Positions 1 through 9,381 of a DNA stretch of 20,180 nt are shown piece after piece (position 1 is the first letter of the stretch; each line of letters opens with the position of its first letter). Location of the stretch: assembly GCA_011763485.2 (NCBI GenBank), contig JAANSK020288045.1, forward strand, positions 1 through 20,180. Reading direction: 5' to 3'. The position numbers were made by a program, and so were the translations under genes. The notes below the pieces were generated by a model. The model saw nothing but the letters and a program-made list of their open reading frames with translations, ran no database searches and was not told the DNA's origin. Source of the DNA: Isoetes engelmannii (lineage: Eukaryota; Streptophyta; Lycopodiopsida; Isoetales; Isoetaceae).

Positions 1-593
1 CAATGGGTGATGAGCAGGAAAGAAGGGGAGAAGGAAATACTGCCGCCCAGCCTTGTAGCTAAAGTTGAGGAATACCTAGAAGGTAGAAGTGCAGAGAATA
101 ACAAAAGGTTCACAACTTATCAGTTGAGTGCAACTGGCTTGTGCATAGATTCAGTCGTCACATCAGCCCGATTGGTTGCTTCTGACTTCAGGCAGGTAAA
201 AAATGGGCAAAGGAGGACTATCAGAGATTCTTAGACCAGATCAGCATACTTACTGATCAGGCACTATATTGGGTAGTTGGGTTTGTGTCTCCCGACCACC
301 TTAGTATCTGTCTGACTGCAATGACAAGTCCATAGACGTTGCGAGCCGTGTATGGGTGGGAGACTATCAAGACGCTGGACGTAAGGTTGCTCCCACCACG
401 AAGATCAAGGAGCTCCAAACCATAGTGCTCCTGTTCTATATTTCCCGGGGGGTCGTTACCAAAGATGTTTTGCCGGACATGGAATTACGATTCACTAACA
501 ATCATCATCCGCAGGCAAACTTCAGGTTGCCCACATTCCTTAGAACCACAGACGAGGTGCAACAAGCGACGCCTGACAACAGATGTGAACTCG

Positions 594-719
594 GTACGTA
601 CCCAATTTGTACCTAACTATTCCTCCGAATTTCTCCCATCCATTATCATGCAAATTGGGCGACCGCCCAATTTACCTTGTATTGCGAGGCCGCTAACATT
701 ATGAATGTTCAACTTGCAG
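594..719 (+). other. Predicted intron of the methylase-like gene
   Basis: The donor is TCG|GTACGT and the acceptor is ACTTGCAG|GT. Removing it joins the upstream leucine-rich segment to the FYRP methylase segment. The intron contains a perfect 10-bp-arm hairpin at 652-673 (see separate entry). Confidence 0.45.
652..673. repeat. Hairpin copy 1, AAATTGGGCG-AC-CGCCCAATTT
   Basis: Perfect 10-bp inverted repeat around a 2-nt centre, inside the predicted intron. It is the best-conserved member of a family of four in this window. A half-site (acccaatttgt) also lies at 599-609, next to the splice donor. Confidence 0.85.
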
Positions 720-1679
720 GTTCTTGGTTCTATAGGCCTTACAGTGCAAAAAGCACTAGTCTCCATCTACCAGCGCATGTCGATTCCATGACTTGCACCT
801 ATATCACCAGGAAGATCATGAAGGAAGGTTGCGATGTCTTGGACTTTTTTACTGGGGATGCATTCAGCAGGGCCGCACTATGTGAAGGATATCGCGCGTA
901 CTCCTTCGAGTCAGATCAGAAATACCAGACTCAACTGACTCAATTTTTCGACAAGTTGGAAGATATGCTCGACGAGAATAAGCCATTGTCAACTAAGCTG
1001 AAGAAAAAGGGTCCAAAGCCCAAAAATGATGCAGGTGCATATGGGAGTTCCCTGGAAGTCCTTACAACTGAACCGCAATCATATTCAGAGACAACCCTGG
1101 GAGATTTTCAAGCACTCATGCAACAAAGTCAGGATACCATAATGGAGCGGTCTAAAACTGTCACTGGCCAAGTGTCTATGCCCTTGCCAGACCTATCAGC
1201 TTTCACATTGAAGAAGACACGAATTAATGACCAGGCAGGTGCCGACATAGTGTCAACTCAAGACTGCTATGATGCTCATGTGAGACTCGATGCTGTGTTG
1301 GCTGGTCATAAAGGTAAAGATGATGGGGAAGGAGAAAATAATGAGGAGGAAAAGGTGAATGAAGATGAAAGGATAATCGAGAAAGATAATGAGAATGAGG
1401 AGGGAAGGGAAGGTGAGATAGATGGCAAAGCCATCAACGATGAGGAAGTGCACCTGGCCGCCAATATGGATGAAGACAGCAGTCTACAGAATAGCGATAT
1501 TCAGTGCACATTCAACACGGATGCTGAGGTAACAGAAAATAGAAACGCCGCTCTGAGTTCCCAGGAATTTACTTCGGCAATGGATGTTATTGTGCAAGCT
1601 GCCAAACAGGGTGGGGCACCCGACCTCGTAGACTATGACGGAGGCGAAGACTAATAGCCAACCTTGTATGTGTACATAC

Positions 1680-1700
1680 AAATTGGGTGGCAACCCATTT
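1680..1700. repeat. Hairpin copy 2, AAATTGGGT..ACCCATTT
   Basis: Imperfect member of the TTGGGC hairpin family, about 25 bp after the stop of the methylase-like frame, probably in the 3' untranslated region. The C/G at the inner arm has changed to T/A on both sides, so pairing is kept although the sequence differs. Confidence 0.7.
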
Positions 1701-1740
1701 TTCTCTCCCGTGATGTAAATTTTTGTGATATCGACCTGTG

Positions 1741-1760
1741 AAATTGGGCGTTAGCCCAAA
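1741..1760. repeat. Hairpin copy 3, TTGGGC-GTTA-GCCCAA
   Basis: Third member of the hairpin family with 6-bp perfect arms (1744-1749 and 1754-1759) and the family's AAA on its left side. It lies downstream of the methylase-like frame. Confidence 0.7.
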
Positions 1761-1875
1761 GCTGTTGTAAATTTTGTGTGAAATCAATGGAACATAACTT
1801 ATATGAATAACTTTTCATGGATTAAATTTCAAAAGAATGAATGTGTCTTAATGCATTGTATTGTTTGGCACTGCA

Positions 1876-1897
1876 AAATCGGGCGGGCGCCCAATTT
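1876..1897. repeat. Hairpin copy 4, AAATCGGGCG-GG-CGCCCAATTT
   Basis: Fourth member: the same 22-bp length and 2-nt centre as copy 1, with one T-to-C change in the left arm that would still allow a G-T type pair in RNA. Confidence 0.8.
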
Positions 1898-2040
1898 CTA
1901 GTGCTCGCTACACTACAACTGGCTCGCAATTATTAGGAAATGGAAACCTCATTTCTGACCCAAATAAGACGTCTTTGTGGGAATTTTGCAATTTGAGAAA
2001 CTTATGGACTTGCAGAAACTCCATAATTAACGAAACAATG
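1898..2040. other. Gene-free spacer
   Basis: AT-rich sequence between the last hairpin and the copia fossil. I see no gene, repeat or element end here. The inner boundary of the copia fossil is not resolved and could lie anywhere from about 2030 to 2100. Confidence 0.4.
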
Positions 2041-5000
2041 CTTATATGCCATCTTCACATGTGATTTGTAAGGATTGCCATCATTCTTAAGTTTTTCAAA
2101 ACCTTACTCCCTTAGATAAGTGTCCATGCAATTGTACCACTCCATAGGGGATTGCTTCAAGCCATAGACAGCCTTGTTTAATTTCCACACTTTACTTTCA
2201 CCTTGCTCAAATCCAGGTGGCTGCTTCATGAAGACTTTCTCTTCTAGTTTTGCATTCAAAAAAGCGGTTTTGACATCCATGTGGTGTAATTCCATATTCA
2301 TGGTGTTTGCCAAGCTTAATAACAGTCTCAAACTGGTTAGTTTCACAATGGGTGAATAAGTTTCATCATAGTCCTTCCCTTTCTTTTGAGTGTACCCCTG
2401 TGCAACCAACCTAGCTTTGTACCTCTTGTCACCATCTGGACATGTTTTTATTTTAAACAACCACCTCATAGGTTTCAGTCTTTTTGAAGGATTCTAGTTC
2501 CTCCTCCATTGCATTCAACCATTTGTCTTTGTCTACATCATTCAAGGCATCTTCAACTGTAGATGGTATGACTACATCATCCATTATGGCTAAAATTTGT
2601 TCAAAATTATCACTGTCAGCTGCCAGCCTCCTATTCCTCCCTGCATCAGTTCTTCCATAGGTTCTTGCATCTAAATGCACGTCTTCTAGCAATCTTTGTA
2701 CTTGAGTTTTTCTTCTTCTATTTGTTATTTGTTCTTCATTTTGTTGTTGCATTTGCTCTGGTGTTTGTTGCTCAAGTTCAAATTCCTTTTGATCTTCACT
2801 GCCGGCTGTAACTTCAGTTTCTTTGTGATCATCTCCATCATCTGTATCAGTAACATCTTTGAACTGTACTTTAGTTTTGGTCTTTCCTTCCACTGTAGAT
2901 GATTTAGTATTCCTATTTCTATCCTTGTAGAGCACATTTTCATCAAAGTATATGTCTCTACTAATTACTATTTGCTTGGTCTGTGATACAAATAATCTGT
3001 AACCTTTGGATTCATTGTCATAATCCACAAGATAGCCAACTTATGCTTTGTCATCTAATTTGGATCTCATCTCACCAGGTATATGAGAGTATGCTAAACA
3101 ACCATAGGCTTTAAACCTGTCATATTCCACATCTTTATCAGAATTATTCCATACATTGTCAGGAATGTTACCTTTTAGAATAGCTGTTGGAAGCTTGTTT
3201 TGAATTGTGATGGCAGACATGAGTGTTTCTTCCCAAATATAGTTTGGCACTCCACTTTGCTTGAGCATGCTCCTTACTGCATTCATCAGGGTTCTATTCT
3301 TCCTTTCTGCAACTCCATTTTGCTGAGGTGTGTACCTGCAAGTTAATTGTCTTTTGATGCCATTAGTAATGCAAAAATCTCTGAACTTTTGTGCCAAGTA
3401 TTCTCCTCCACGGTCTGATCTTATACACTTGACTTTCTTCCATATTTCCCTTTCAGATTTAGTAACAAAATGTTTGAAATCCATGAGAGCTTGTGACTTC
3501 CTTTTACATACCATTTGCATCTCCTACTAAAGTCATCTATGAAAGTTATGAAGTATCTTTTGTTCCTTCTGCTTCTAACATTCAAGGGGCCACATATGTC
3601 TGTGTGAACCAATTCTAGTACTTGACTTGTTCTTTGTTTTGCTTTCAAGAAAGGCAGTCTAGTTGTCTTTCCTAACATACACCCTTCACACAAATGCTTT
3701 GATTTTAAGGTTTCTTTACACTTAATCCATCCTTTCTTCTTCAAATATTTCAGATTGTTGTGGTTTGTGTGAGCCAGCCTATTATGCCAAAGATCTTCAT
3801 TAGCTAGCTCAATTACATTTATGCTATCCACATTGTTGAAATTCATTTGGAACAAATTTCCATGTCTGTTGGTTAAAAATCTCAATTCATTTCCATGAAA
3901 GATTTTACAAGCATGTGAGTCAAAATTGACTCGAAATCCCAAATCCACTAGTAACTAACTGAAATCAATTATTTTATGATGCCAAGTACACATAAAACAT
4001 TTTGGATATCAACTACATTGCCTTCTAAATCTGTTAGCTGCAACAGTCCACTCCCATCTATGCTTTGTAAACTCCCATTGCCCACTTGGATGTTTCTTGT
4101 TCTTGCTGGTCTGACATCCTTGAGTAGATCAGTAGATTGAACTACTGATCTCTCAGCTCCACTATCAACTACACGAGGAGTGAGACTATTATTAGATCCT
4201 GAATATTTCTCAAGGCATGAATAAATTTTACATACCTCATCTTCATCTTGTGCTTCTTTTCCTTCACACTCTTCTTCTTGACTTGTGCAATGTGAATGCC
4301 AGCAGCTCTACCTCCACCTCGTCTTCTTGTAGCAGTTCCTCATCTTCCTCCTCTAACTGATTTTCCTCTCCCTCTATTGTAATTTTTTGGTGTAGAACAC
4401 TTTGAGGCTACATGCCCCTTTCCCCCACAATTGTAACAACTTATTTCATTGTTTAGTTTAGGACAATCTTGTTTGTAGTGTCCAGATTCATGGCAGTAGA
4501 AACAATTTCCCTTTTCTGCTCTCTTTTTTCCAGCATAAAGCACCTCAGCTGCTTCTGCACCTTCTCTCACAATTTTCTTTTGTTCATATTCTGTCCTAAG
4601 AACATTTTCTGCATCCTCCCTTGTTCTACTCATGTTTCTTATACACAAAGATAGATTTTCATTCTCATTTATGGCCCTGGAAATTTGAAGGACTTGACTC
4701 CTATCATTTATGTGTACACCTGCCCCTTCAAGGTCTGCTATAATGTTATCGAATTTATTGAAGAACTTAGCAACATCCCCATCTTCTTGTAATTTCAATC
4801 CCCTTAGTTCTTTTTCTAGAAGATCTATTTGTGATGAAGTCTTTTCTTCATAGTGCTTAAGGAGGAAAATCCACATTTCTCTTGGTGATTTATTTCTGAT
4901 CTTCAAGCTTATTGTTGGACTAACCTTACATGCAATGATGCCTTGTGCCTCCCTGATTTTTGCAATGTTTGGCCTCCCTGCTACTGCTCGAACAATTTCC

Positions 5001-5216
5001 CTTATAGCACTGGTTTCTCCTTCATTAACAGAACTTTCAGACCTGCTTTCAATGATCAAACCCCTATTAGCATTGTCAAGATCTACAAGATCCCATAAGT
5101 CCTCAACCTCAAGAATATGCCTGATGGCATCCTTCCAAACTTGGAAGCCTGCTCCCCCATTAAACACCTCAATGGTGCTCAGCAAACTTGCTTTAAATCA
5201 ACTGGCCATGGAACCT

Positions 5217-5228
5217 GCTCTGATACCA
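5217..5228 (-). other. Primer-binding site, initiator Met tRNA
   Basis: The minus strand reads TGGTATCAGAGC, the usual plant copia primer-binding site complementary to the 3' end of initiator methionine tRNA. It lies just outside the LTR inner edge and upstream of Gag, which fixes the orientation of the element. Confidence 0.93.
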
Positions 5229-5229
5229 A

Positions 5230-5762
5230 TGTGAAAAGTACATGCAGAATGTTCAAATCCTTATGAGTCCATATTGAGTCAACTATCAACTGATACACTC
5301 GTTTCAAAACTGAGTTCTCACTATACACACTTTAGAATAATTATGCAAATCAATTCATCAAACATAACACAAGTCTCCCTAGAGTAATGTGGTCATTATG
5401 AACTTCATAAAATAATTAACCATTGATAAGTTACTGTAGAAATAGCACTGCGCGAAACACTGTAGCAGTAAACTAATGTGAGATATATCAATGGTTAAAT
5501 TACCACAAGCTTCTACGAACTGGAACTTCCTCAAGAACCGACCTCGATCTAATCTGTTCACCAGAATAAGAATCACATAACTGCTCTTTGGTTTTATAGG
5601 CATCATTCCCGCCAATCTGCAGATGCAAATCGGTGGGATCCTGCGTGTAGCCATGGATTTGGCTTCTCTTCCTTTCGGCTCGGAGTACCAAATATATCTT
5701 GCTCAAAAACAGCTTATCTATATCCCACATGCACCGGGAATATAATAAGCTTTTCTTCAACC
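5230..5762 (-). repeat. Putative 5' LTR of the copia fossil
   Basis: The inner edge is fixed by the primer-binding site: on the plus strand the LTR begins TGTGAAAAG at about 5230. The outer edge is inferred from a TGGTTGAAG start on the minus strand at about 5762 and is uncertain because no second LTR is available for comparison. A small hairpin-like repeat sits inside it (5414-5500). Confidence 0.5.
5414..5500. repeat. Small inverted-repeat element inside the copia LTR
   Basis: TTAACCATTGATA at 5416-5428 is the perfect reverse complement of 5486-5498 (13 bp). Inside it a second pair, AGTTACTG and CAGTAAACT, is also roughly inverted. The 87-bp unit looks like a tiny foldback element inserted in the LTR, or an LTR-internal hairpin. 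Confidence 0.5.
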
Positions 5763-5982
5763 ATTGAACTTAAGGGTTTATGTTTAACCCTAATGACTTA
5801 AACAAAGTGCCATGTCCATCTTCATGTTAAACATGTAATTCAATCCTGTGTTCGACCTTAGGTCTATCATCATCAACCATCTGAAGATGATATCTGACAG
5901 ACTTAAACAAGATAAAATGTCCCCTGTCTCACATAAGCATGAACAAGATAAAATGTTCTGTAAGTTATTTGCTTTGCATATA
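5763..5982 (-). other. Spacer or degraded 3' part of the hAT gene
   Basis: No intact frame. On the minus strand a candidate acceptor (aacttacag) near 5960 is followed by sequence that can be read as an LQMVDDDRP segment, reminiscent of the LRLVDxDxKP segment downstream of DUF659 in plant hAT transposases. The string acaagataaaatgt occurs at about 5906 and 5942, a local 36-bp duplication. The hAT dimerisation domain (hATC) is not found. Confidence 0.3.
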
Positions 5983-7206
5983 TCATGACATGAACTGCAC
6001 CATCCAATGTGATGACCTCTTATGCACTGCATTTCTAATAGAATTTAACCAGACGCCGCGCTTTCTGAATAGGGTCTTTAACCAAGTGTGCTCTAAGAAC
6101 CAGTCCTTTAGCAGCAAGTTCAGGCAATGGCACTGACAGCTGGTGGCGTGCAAGCCTGGGAATTCTGACTCCAGCATTTCACCCGCTAGCTTGCCATAGG
6201 CTGCATTATCTATTATGACCTGAAATATTCTTTCTGGTCCAAAGCTATCTATCATAGCCTTTGTCTTCTGAAAGGTCCATTCTCCTATCACCGAGTCAGT
6301 TTTGGTTTCCACAGTTTTCAAAACAACTTCGCCACCAGGATACCCCACCATTGAGGTGGTCTTTGTTTACGTTGCTCCAACCGTCAGTCATCAGTGAGGT
6401 TGGCCTACTTTCAGTCACCCGACATAACTTCATCTCTACCCGCTCAACCATTTTTGCATGTATTTCATCCACCATCTTGTTGTTGGCATGCTTGTATGAA
6501 GGCAACCTGAATGCTGGTCCTGCTTTGACAACTGCTTTGAAGGCCTCTTTCATTGCTTTGTGTTCTAAAATATGTGGAGACAACCCGGCATAAAGAAATG
6601 CCTCCACGACCTTCAACTGTGTCCTCTTCAGTTGCTCTGATGTTAAACATTGATCAACCTTTCGTTGCTTGGTCTGCCGTTCTACTATCTCAACTGTCTC
6701 TGCCATTCTCTTCTGCCCTGAGCTCCAGCCTATAGCTATTGACCCCAGTCCCCCCTCAGCTTGGTGCATCGGTACATTAGGAGGAGTGGTATAGTCAATT
6801 GGGTCTGGTTCGCACTGCCCACGCATACCTCTCATTCCTTTATTCTTTTATTTGCGTATGCCATGTGGAAGGGTCAACTTGTCAATTGCTTCTTGTCGTA
6901 AGTCAGCAGGTGCAGTACAAGTCGGACTCCTTCACATGCTTCCCGTAAAATATGTGATCATATTCTCATTGCAGATCCGTTTAAGGATTCATATCCGCAA
7001 AATATACATTCCCATTGATTCTCACCGAACTCCTTTCACATACTGCACTCTGGACCTCGTTTTCGACCGCCAGCAACTTTGGGCCTACTGCCACCTGCTC
7101 TGACTCCCTTGGCTCTACCACGCCCCCGAGCTGCTCTTCCACCCCTAGAAGTGGATGCCTCATGAATGCTGCCACCCCTCGATGTGCATGCACAAGCGGC
7201 TGCCAT
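5983..7206 (-). pseudogene. hAT-superfamily transposase gene (BED finger, DUF659), damaged
   Basis: The gene reads right to left. The start codon at 7204-7206 begins an Ala/Thr/Ser segment followed by a Gly/Arg-rich basic stretch (RGGRAARGRGRAKG, likely nuclear localisation). About 60-70 codons on is a BED-type finger, WECIFCGYE then SHIL with a later Cys, interrupted by stops near 7024 and at the HL region. The frame at 6296-6835 carries the linker and the start of DUF659 (LMTDGWSNVNKDHL). A frameshift near 6350 moves to 5983-6351, which holds the rest of DUF659: MVGYPGGEVVLKTVETK, VIIDNAAYGKLAGEML, CQCHCLNLLLKDW. DUF659 is the N-terminal part of the RNase-H-like transposase core that cuts element ends. 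The C-terminal catalytic Glu region and hATC dimerisation domain are missing, so it cannot be active. Family assignment is firm; terminal repeats were not identified. Confidence 0.85.
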
Positions 7207-7214
7207 TGTTGCTG

Positions 7215-7511
7215 CTAGCTAGGGCTACTGTGCCTGTCCAGAAGAATCCTTAACTCCACAGACTAGAGGAAAACGTATGTGGGAAGGAGCAAGCTCACTT
7301 CGCATATGTTACGTCGACATCCGTGACAAGAACTTATAGGTCTCCGTGCTGCTAGTTATGGCCACTATATCTGTTTAAAAGAAACCTTAACTCCACGAGA
7401 ACTAGAGGAAAACATCTATATGTGGGAAGGAGTGAACTCGCTTCGCATATGTTATGTCCACAATCCATTCGGGAGGGAAGGGGGGTGACAAGAACCTATA
7501 TATGTCTCTAG
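7215..7511. repeat. Two-copy diverged tandem duplication in the hAT leader
   Basis: Copy 1 (about 7215-7348) and copy 2 (about 7351-7511) share blocks in the same order: gctag..., ccttaactccac, gaactagaggaaaac, atgtgggaaggag, cttcgcatatgtta, gtgacaagaac and tataggtctc / tatgtctct. Copy 2 carries extra sequence. It lies immediately upstream of the hAT start codon, so it may be the promoter/leader of the transposase gene. Confidence 0.7.
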
Positions 7512-7790
7512 GGAAACGGGTGTGACTTCGAGGTCGAAACAACACTGGGAAAAAGTAATCTCACTTCACAGAATCCGGCATCGGAATCAAGACACAAACC
7601 AACACCCCAGAGGCTGATCGTACCCCAAGGAGTGCATTCACTCAACCTGGTAATCAACGTTCGAGGCGAACTCTAGGCCTAAACTAGTTTTCCTTATATA
7701 GAATATCTATTATGCACAAAAAAAATAAACAGGAGCGTGAAAACTTTTTTCGCTGCACAAAATGCACTAGAACACAATTTTTTTTTTTTT
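7512..7790. other. Gene-free stretch with poly-T
   Basis: I see no gene. Holds a weak third echo of the preceding duplication (gaaaaagtaatctcacttcac near 7550) and a 12-T run at about 7779-7790 just before the palindrome array. Confidence 0.4.
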
Positions 7791-7942
7791 GCATAAGCGA
7801 AGTAGACAATCCGCTTACGCGAAACCATTTCGCGTAACGTAAGCGAAACATTTTTTGCTTCGCGTAAGCGAACAACAGAATTTGCTTACGCGAAAATTTG
7901 TTCGCGTAAACGAAGCCGAAGCTTCGCTTATGCGAAAATTTG
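7791..7942. repeat. Array of TTCGCGTAAGCGAA motifs in both orientations
   Basis: About seven copies of the 14-mer TTCGCGTAAGCGAA, its complement TTCGCTTACGCGAA or close variants fall in 150 bp, at about 7791, 7812, 7829, 7839, 7859, 7884, 7901 and 7923. Adjacent copies form hairpins: TTACGCGAAA / TTTCGCGTAA at 7815-7837 with a 3-nt loop, and TTACGCGAA / TTCGCGTAA at 7886-7909 with a 6-nt loop. Such short motifs repeated in both orientations are typical of the subterminal transposase-binding region of hAT elements, and a hAT gene starts 600 bp away pointing the right way. That link is inference. Confidence 0.8.
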
Positions 7943-8114
7943 CCGTCGCCGGAATTTCATTTGGCGTATTTTTGACGTATTATACTTCAAAAAGTTTCCA
8001 TATCATACATAAAATACTTTTGGAGTATAAAACGTATTAAGTATTGAACCTATCCTTGCTTCCTATAATAGTTTTTATATACATTGTTTATCTGTTAATA
8101 CATTTTCTATGATA
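7943..8114. other. AT-rich gene-free spacer
   Basis: AT-rich sequence with no gene recognised. It may hold the outer end of the hAT element if the preceding array is its subterminal region, but I could not find a matching terminal repeat. Confidence 0.3.
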
Positions 8115-8560
8115 TATTTGATAGAATGGAGAGTTGTTCTTCAAAGCAGAAGTGTATAGGACGTGGCGGCATAGATAGTAGAAGTTATTAAATGTGTATA
8201 GGACGTGGCGGCATAGATAGTAGAAGTTGTATCAATAACATATAGAAGTTTATCAATGGAGTATAGTGTCAACCTTTTAAGTAGTTTCTTATGCCCAGCA
8301 ACACTGGCACCTTTACTATTTGATAGAATGGAGATTTTTTCTCCGATGAATGTTTTTTATATCAAGATCTGCCAAGTCTCTTATATAAGTCTCTTATATA
8401 AGGAGTTCACGGCAACACTTATTATTTGTGTACAGGACGTGGTGGCATAGATAGTAGAAGTTGTATCAATGGAATATAGAAGTTATCTATGGAATAAATA
8501 TAGTGCCAACCTTTTAAGTGGTCTATTATTGTAATAGTTTCTTCATACTTATGCTTATGC
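8115..8560. repeat. About 205-bp tandem duplication with a 35-bp repeat in three copies
   Basis: The 35-bp block beginning GTGTATAGGACGTGGCGGC occurs at 8152-8186 and 8194-8228 (identical) and 8428-8462 (two changes). Larger homologous units begin at the shared tatttgatagaatggaga (about 8117 and 8318) and run to the shared ccaaccttttaagt block. Inside unit 2 agtctcttatata is itself doubled (about 8379-8404). No coding potential seen. Confidence 0.8.
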
Positions 8561-8721
8561 CTAGAAAGCAACAGAGTTAGTTGTGATACCGGTAGTTCTT
8601 TGCAATTGCTTAACATCCATCCCTCTTCTATCGTCTATGATTCCATTAAGCAGCATCAATCATTGTCTAAGAATGGGATTTGGAAATCTGATTGTGGGCT
8701 GAAGAATACGAACAAGAATGG
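8561..8721. other. Gene-free spacer
   Basis: No gene or repeat recognised; frames here have no family resemblance. Confidence 0.3.
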
Positions 8722-8830
8722 TGCTCCCTCCTCCCATCCCAAAATAAATAGTATAAAAGGGAATGCCCATCCCATGAACATGAGTACCCCCTCCCACCCC
8801 AAAATAAATAGTATAAAATGGAATGCCCAT
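8722..8830. repeat. Tandem duplication, 60-bp period
   Basis: Copy 1 (8722-8770) and copy 2 (8782-8830) share ctcccatcccaaaataaata / gtataaaa.ggaatgcccat with few changes. It is a simple two-copy tandem repeat. Confidence 0.85.
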
Positions 8831-8919
8831 TAACATTTATAGGTTCCCAACATTTACACCTACCTACATGATGCCTAGCTACATTTACAGGTGCATGCGT
8901 ATAGGATGGAATGTAATCC

Positions 8920-8939
8920 GCCACGTGAATCTATATAAA
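8920..8939 (+). promoter_or_regulatory. G-box/ABRE next to a TATA box
   Basis: GCCACGTGAA (8920-8929) is followed within a few bases by TATATAAA (8932-8939). This has the look of a plant core promoter, but I find no convincing gene just downstream. It may be a decayed or duplicated promoter related to that of the LEA-like gene, which uses the same 10-mer at 9382. Confidence 0.4.
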
Positions 8940-9190
8940 CTATGTTTTGCCATGTTCACAAAAAGACACATGTTTCAAAACAAACCCATCTTACCCGTTA
9001 AACCTTCTTATTGGCAGCATTCAAGAAATTGAATACAACACAACAAAAAATACATTTTATATCAAGCTGCAAAAAGCAAATTCAACAAAATCTTTTAAAA
9101 AAAAAGCTTATATTATTTATATAGGTCCAACTTATACCCAGTAATGCTGGGCACAATTACTAGTAAAAATATACGAAATTGCGAAAAAAT

Positions 9191-9302
9191 AAAAATATAC
9201 AAGATCAAATAGAAATATACAAGATCAGGATAAAGATTTATTTTGCGATGGTGTATGGCGGTGGTGAGGAAGGCAATACAAAAATCCTGATCTTGTATAT
9301 TT
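9191..9302. repeat. 19-bp perfect inverted repeat with extra direct copy
   Basis: AAATATACAAGATCAGGAT at 9213-9231 pairs perfectly with 9284-9302 across a 52-bp centre. An extra direct copy of the arm (aaatatacaagatcaaat) precedes it at about 9192-9209. It looks like a small foldback element lying about 80 bp upstream of the G-box of the LEA-like gene. Confidence 0.75.
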
Positions 9303-9381
9303 TACCCCACCATTACCATTCGAGGTATGTATTTCGAACACAGAACACACAGGCATGACGCGAAATAGGATGCGCATGTCT

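Larger units (their letters stand above)
1..1654 (+). pseudogene. Methyltransferase-like gene fragment with acidic tail
   Basis: An open frame runs from 677 to 1654 (325 codons if started at 677). About residues 15-80 resemble the C-terminal part of beta-class N4-cytosine/N6-adenine DNA methylases (PF01555 type): an FYRP..KS segment, then VLDFFTGDAFSRAALCEGY, matching the AdoMet-binding DxFxGxG...AAL..GR motif, then an FESD acidic strand end. A conserved-looking intron lies at about 594-719 (donor tcg|gtacgt, acceptor ttgcag), so the true coding start is upstream. Sequence at 7-590 codes in more than one frame for pieces that look like the same protein (for example AKEDYQRFLDQIS and MGDYQDAGRKVAP), which suggests more introns or decay. 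I cannot find the catalytic DPPY/DPPW motif IV. Residues about 215-260 are almost wholly Glu/Asp/Asn/Lys, a disordered acidic tail before the stop at 1652-1654. It could be a host gene, a decayed copy, or cargo of a mobile element. The fold call is fair; enzymatic activity is doubtful. Confidence 0.5.
2040..5762 (-). mobile_element. Ty1/copia LTR retrotransposon fossil, broken, 3' end absent
   Basis: Minus-strand copia element. Parts seen in order from high to low coordinates: a 5' LTR (about 5230-5762), a primer-binding site for initiator Met tRNA, Gag with two zinc knuckles (about 4340-5185), an aspartic protease region (about 3990-4170), GAG_pre-integrase and integrase core (about 3040-3950), and part of the reverse transcriptase (about 2100-2470, extending weakly to about 2040). 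RNase H, polypurine tract and 3' LTR are not seen in the window. The order protease-integrase-reverse transcriptase defines Ty1/copia. The coding region is interrupted by roughly five or more breaks, so this is a dead copy. Age cannot be dated from LTR divergence because only one LTR is present; the still readable domains suggest moderate rather than ancient age. Confidence 0.93.

Noticed and set aside
7855-8040. Open frame through the palindrome array
   Set aside because: The frame is produced by the repeated motif itself and by AT-rich flank; no protein features.
8947-9144. Open frame just after the TATA box at 8932
   Set aside because: Composition is Lys/Asn/Thr-rich as expected from AT-rich DNA; no family resemblance.
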